Below are positions 11,449-11,983 of a DNA stretch of 11,983 nucleotides, piece by piece. Where the stretch lies: assembly GCA_900547045.1 (NCBI GenBank), contig URFB01000019.1:1-11983 (forward strand), given 5' to 3'. The notes under the pieces were generated by a model. It saw only the letters and a list, made by a program, of their open reading frames with translations, ran no database searches and was not told where the DNA came from. This DNA comes from an uncultured Mollicutes bacterium. GTDB lineage: Bacteria > Bacillota_I > Bacilli_A > Acholeplasmatales > Anaeroplasmataceae. Each line of letters begins with the position of its first letter. Position 1 is the first letter of the stretch. Made by a program: the position numbers and the translations under genes.

Positions 11449-11983
11449 TAAAAGAATCGCAGAAATTATTTTTAGAACTATTTATGTAACCCTAGGCTTT
11501 ATTGGCATTATTGGAAGCCTTGGTTATTTTAATAAAAGCTTTAGCTCAAGCTTTTATGTAATGTATACTAATTTAAGTAATTATCTTTGTATTGGTATTA
11601 TTCTTTATTTATTAATAAAATGCATAAGAGGCAAAGAAGAGGAAGCTAAATCACTTTCAATTTTACGCTTTACATCGGTAATTATGATTTTAGTAACCTT
11701 CTTTGTTTATAATATATTACTTGCTGGTGAAAAGACTGCCAGTGAATATTTCTTTAGTATTTCTAATTTAATCATGCATGTTGTCCTACCTTTAATGTTT
11801 ACCGCTGATTGGATTATATTTTCCAAGCATAATGTGGCTAAATTGTATTATCCTTTATTATCAACCATCTTACCTTTAATTTATGTTGTCTTTATTTTAA
11901 TTAGAGCAGCTATTTTAGGACCAAGCTATTCAGGTACTTTGTATCCTTATTTCTTTTTAAATGTAGCTAAGCTTGGCTATAGT
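11441..11983 (+). CDS. Pr6Pr-like integral membrane protein, 3' end cut by window
   Basis: 181 residues visible, no stop before the window end. ATG 11441 overlaps the DegV stop by 8 nt, with GGGAG about 9 nt upstream. Seen: a short positive N-terminus (MNNKR), then hydrophobic segments at about 8-26, 44-60, 76-93, 107-127 and 139-157. Family-like landmarks: MYTNLSNYL (43-51), YN-x-LLAGE (90-97), SNLIMHVVLPLMFTADWIIFSK (about 108-129) and YPYFFLNVAKLGY (168-180). These match the conserved segments of the Pr6Pr family of six-helix membrane proteins (F[YF]TNLSN, LLH-x-x-xP-x-x-x-xDW, YPYFFL). Its function is unknown. Third gene of the MarR-DegV operon by overlap; a membrane role tied to lipid state is possible but unproven. 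Confidence 0.8.
   Translation, partial: MNNKRIAEIIFRTIYVTLGFIGIIGSLGYFNKSFSSSFYVMYTNLSNYLCIGIILYLLIKCIRGKEEEAKSLSILRFTSVIMILVTFFVYNILLAGEKTASEYFFSISNLIMHVVLPLMFTADWIIFSKHNVAKLYYPLLSTILPLIYVVFILIRAAILGPSYSGTLYPYFFLNVAKLGYS

Noticed and set aside
1..11983. CRISPR array, insertion sequence, integrase or prophage genes
   Set aside because: No spaced direct repeats, transposase, integrase or phage structural genes are visible; the tRNA-Gln has no adjacent integrase or duplicated 3' end.

Overview
The window is low-GC DNA (roughly one third G+C by eye) with strong Bacillota features. These are Shine-Dalgarno sites of the AGGAGG/AGGTGAT type, sigma-A-like promoters often with an extended TGn -10, short U-tailed terminators, a SpoVT-like regulator and CIRCE-like heat-shock operators. 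TGA is used as a stop and TGG for Trp, so the code is the standard one. The combination of AT-richness, two small heat-shock proteins and a SpoVT relative suggests a gut-type Bacilli/Erysipelotrichia or Mollicutes-related lineage, but the genus cannot be fixed from this sequence.

Layout. (1) 1-638: 3' part of an endonuclease/exonuclease/phosphatase-family gene, ending at a terminator shared with the convergent dapB-like gene (679-1404, minus). (2) 1405-2461: intergenic control region with two CIRCE-like inverted repeats, then a two-gene Hsp20 operon closed by a GNRA-loop terminator. (3) 2462-3839: very AT-rich spacer, then a self-contained Rpn-family PD-(D/E)XK nuclease gene with its own promoter, a 14-bp palindrome at the predicted transcription start, and its own terminator. 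(4) 3840-4437: a SpoVT-like AbrB regulator with its own terminator. (5) 4535-7799: operon of a COG2509-type FAD-dependent dehydrogenase, purA and a DUF523/TudS-like iron-sulfur protein. (6) 7800-9919: two-gene operon of uncharacterised membrane proteins. (7) 9931-10093: a tRNA-Gln(UUG) transcription unit. (8) 10130-11983: tightly overlapping MarR regulator, DegV fatty-acid-binding protein and Pr6Pr-like membrane protein (cut by the window end), behind a strong promoter with a perfect inverted repeat at its start point.

The most notable signal is inside the Rpn gene. An in-frame ATG at 3448 has a GGAGG Shine-Dalgarno at ideal spacing and lies about 90 nt downstream of a near-consensus internal promoter (TTGAAA-N17-TATAAT). 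The 90-residue product would carry five four-residue G-x-x-x repeats. This matches the known gene-within-gene toxin/antitoxin design of Rpn anti-phage proteins (RpnL/RpnS). The second item worth attention is the 7839-9919 pair: a multi-pass membrane protein and a tail-anchored coiled-coil protein. Both look like conserved families with no function known to me.

Other points are a DapB-like protein that lacks the canonical catalytic HHxxKxDxPSGT motif, and a purA operon translationally coupled to a TudS-like desulfurase-family protein.
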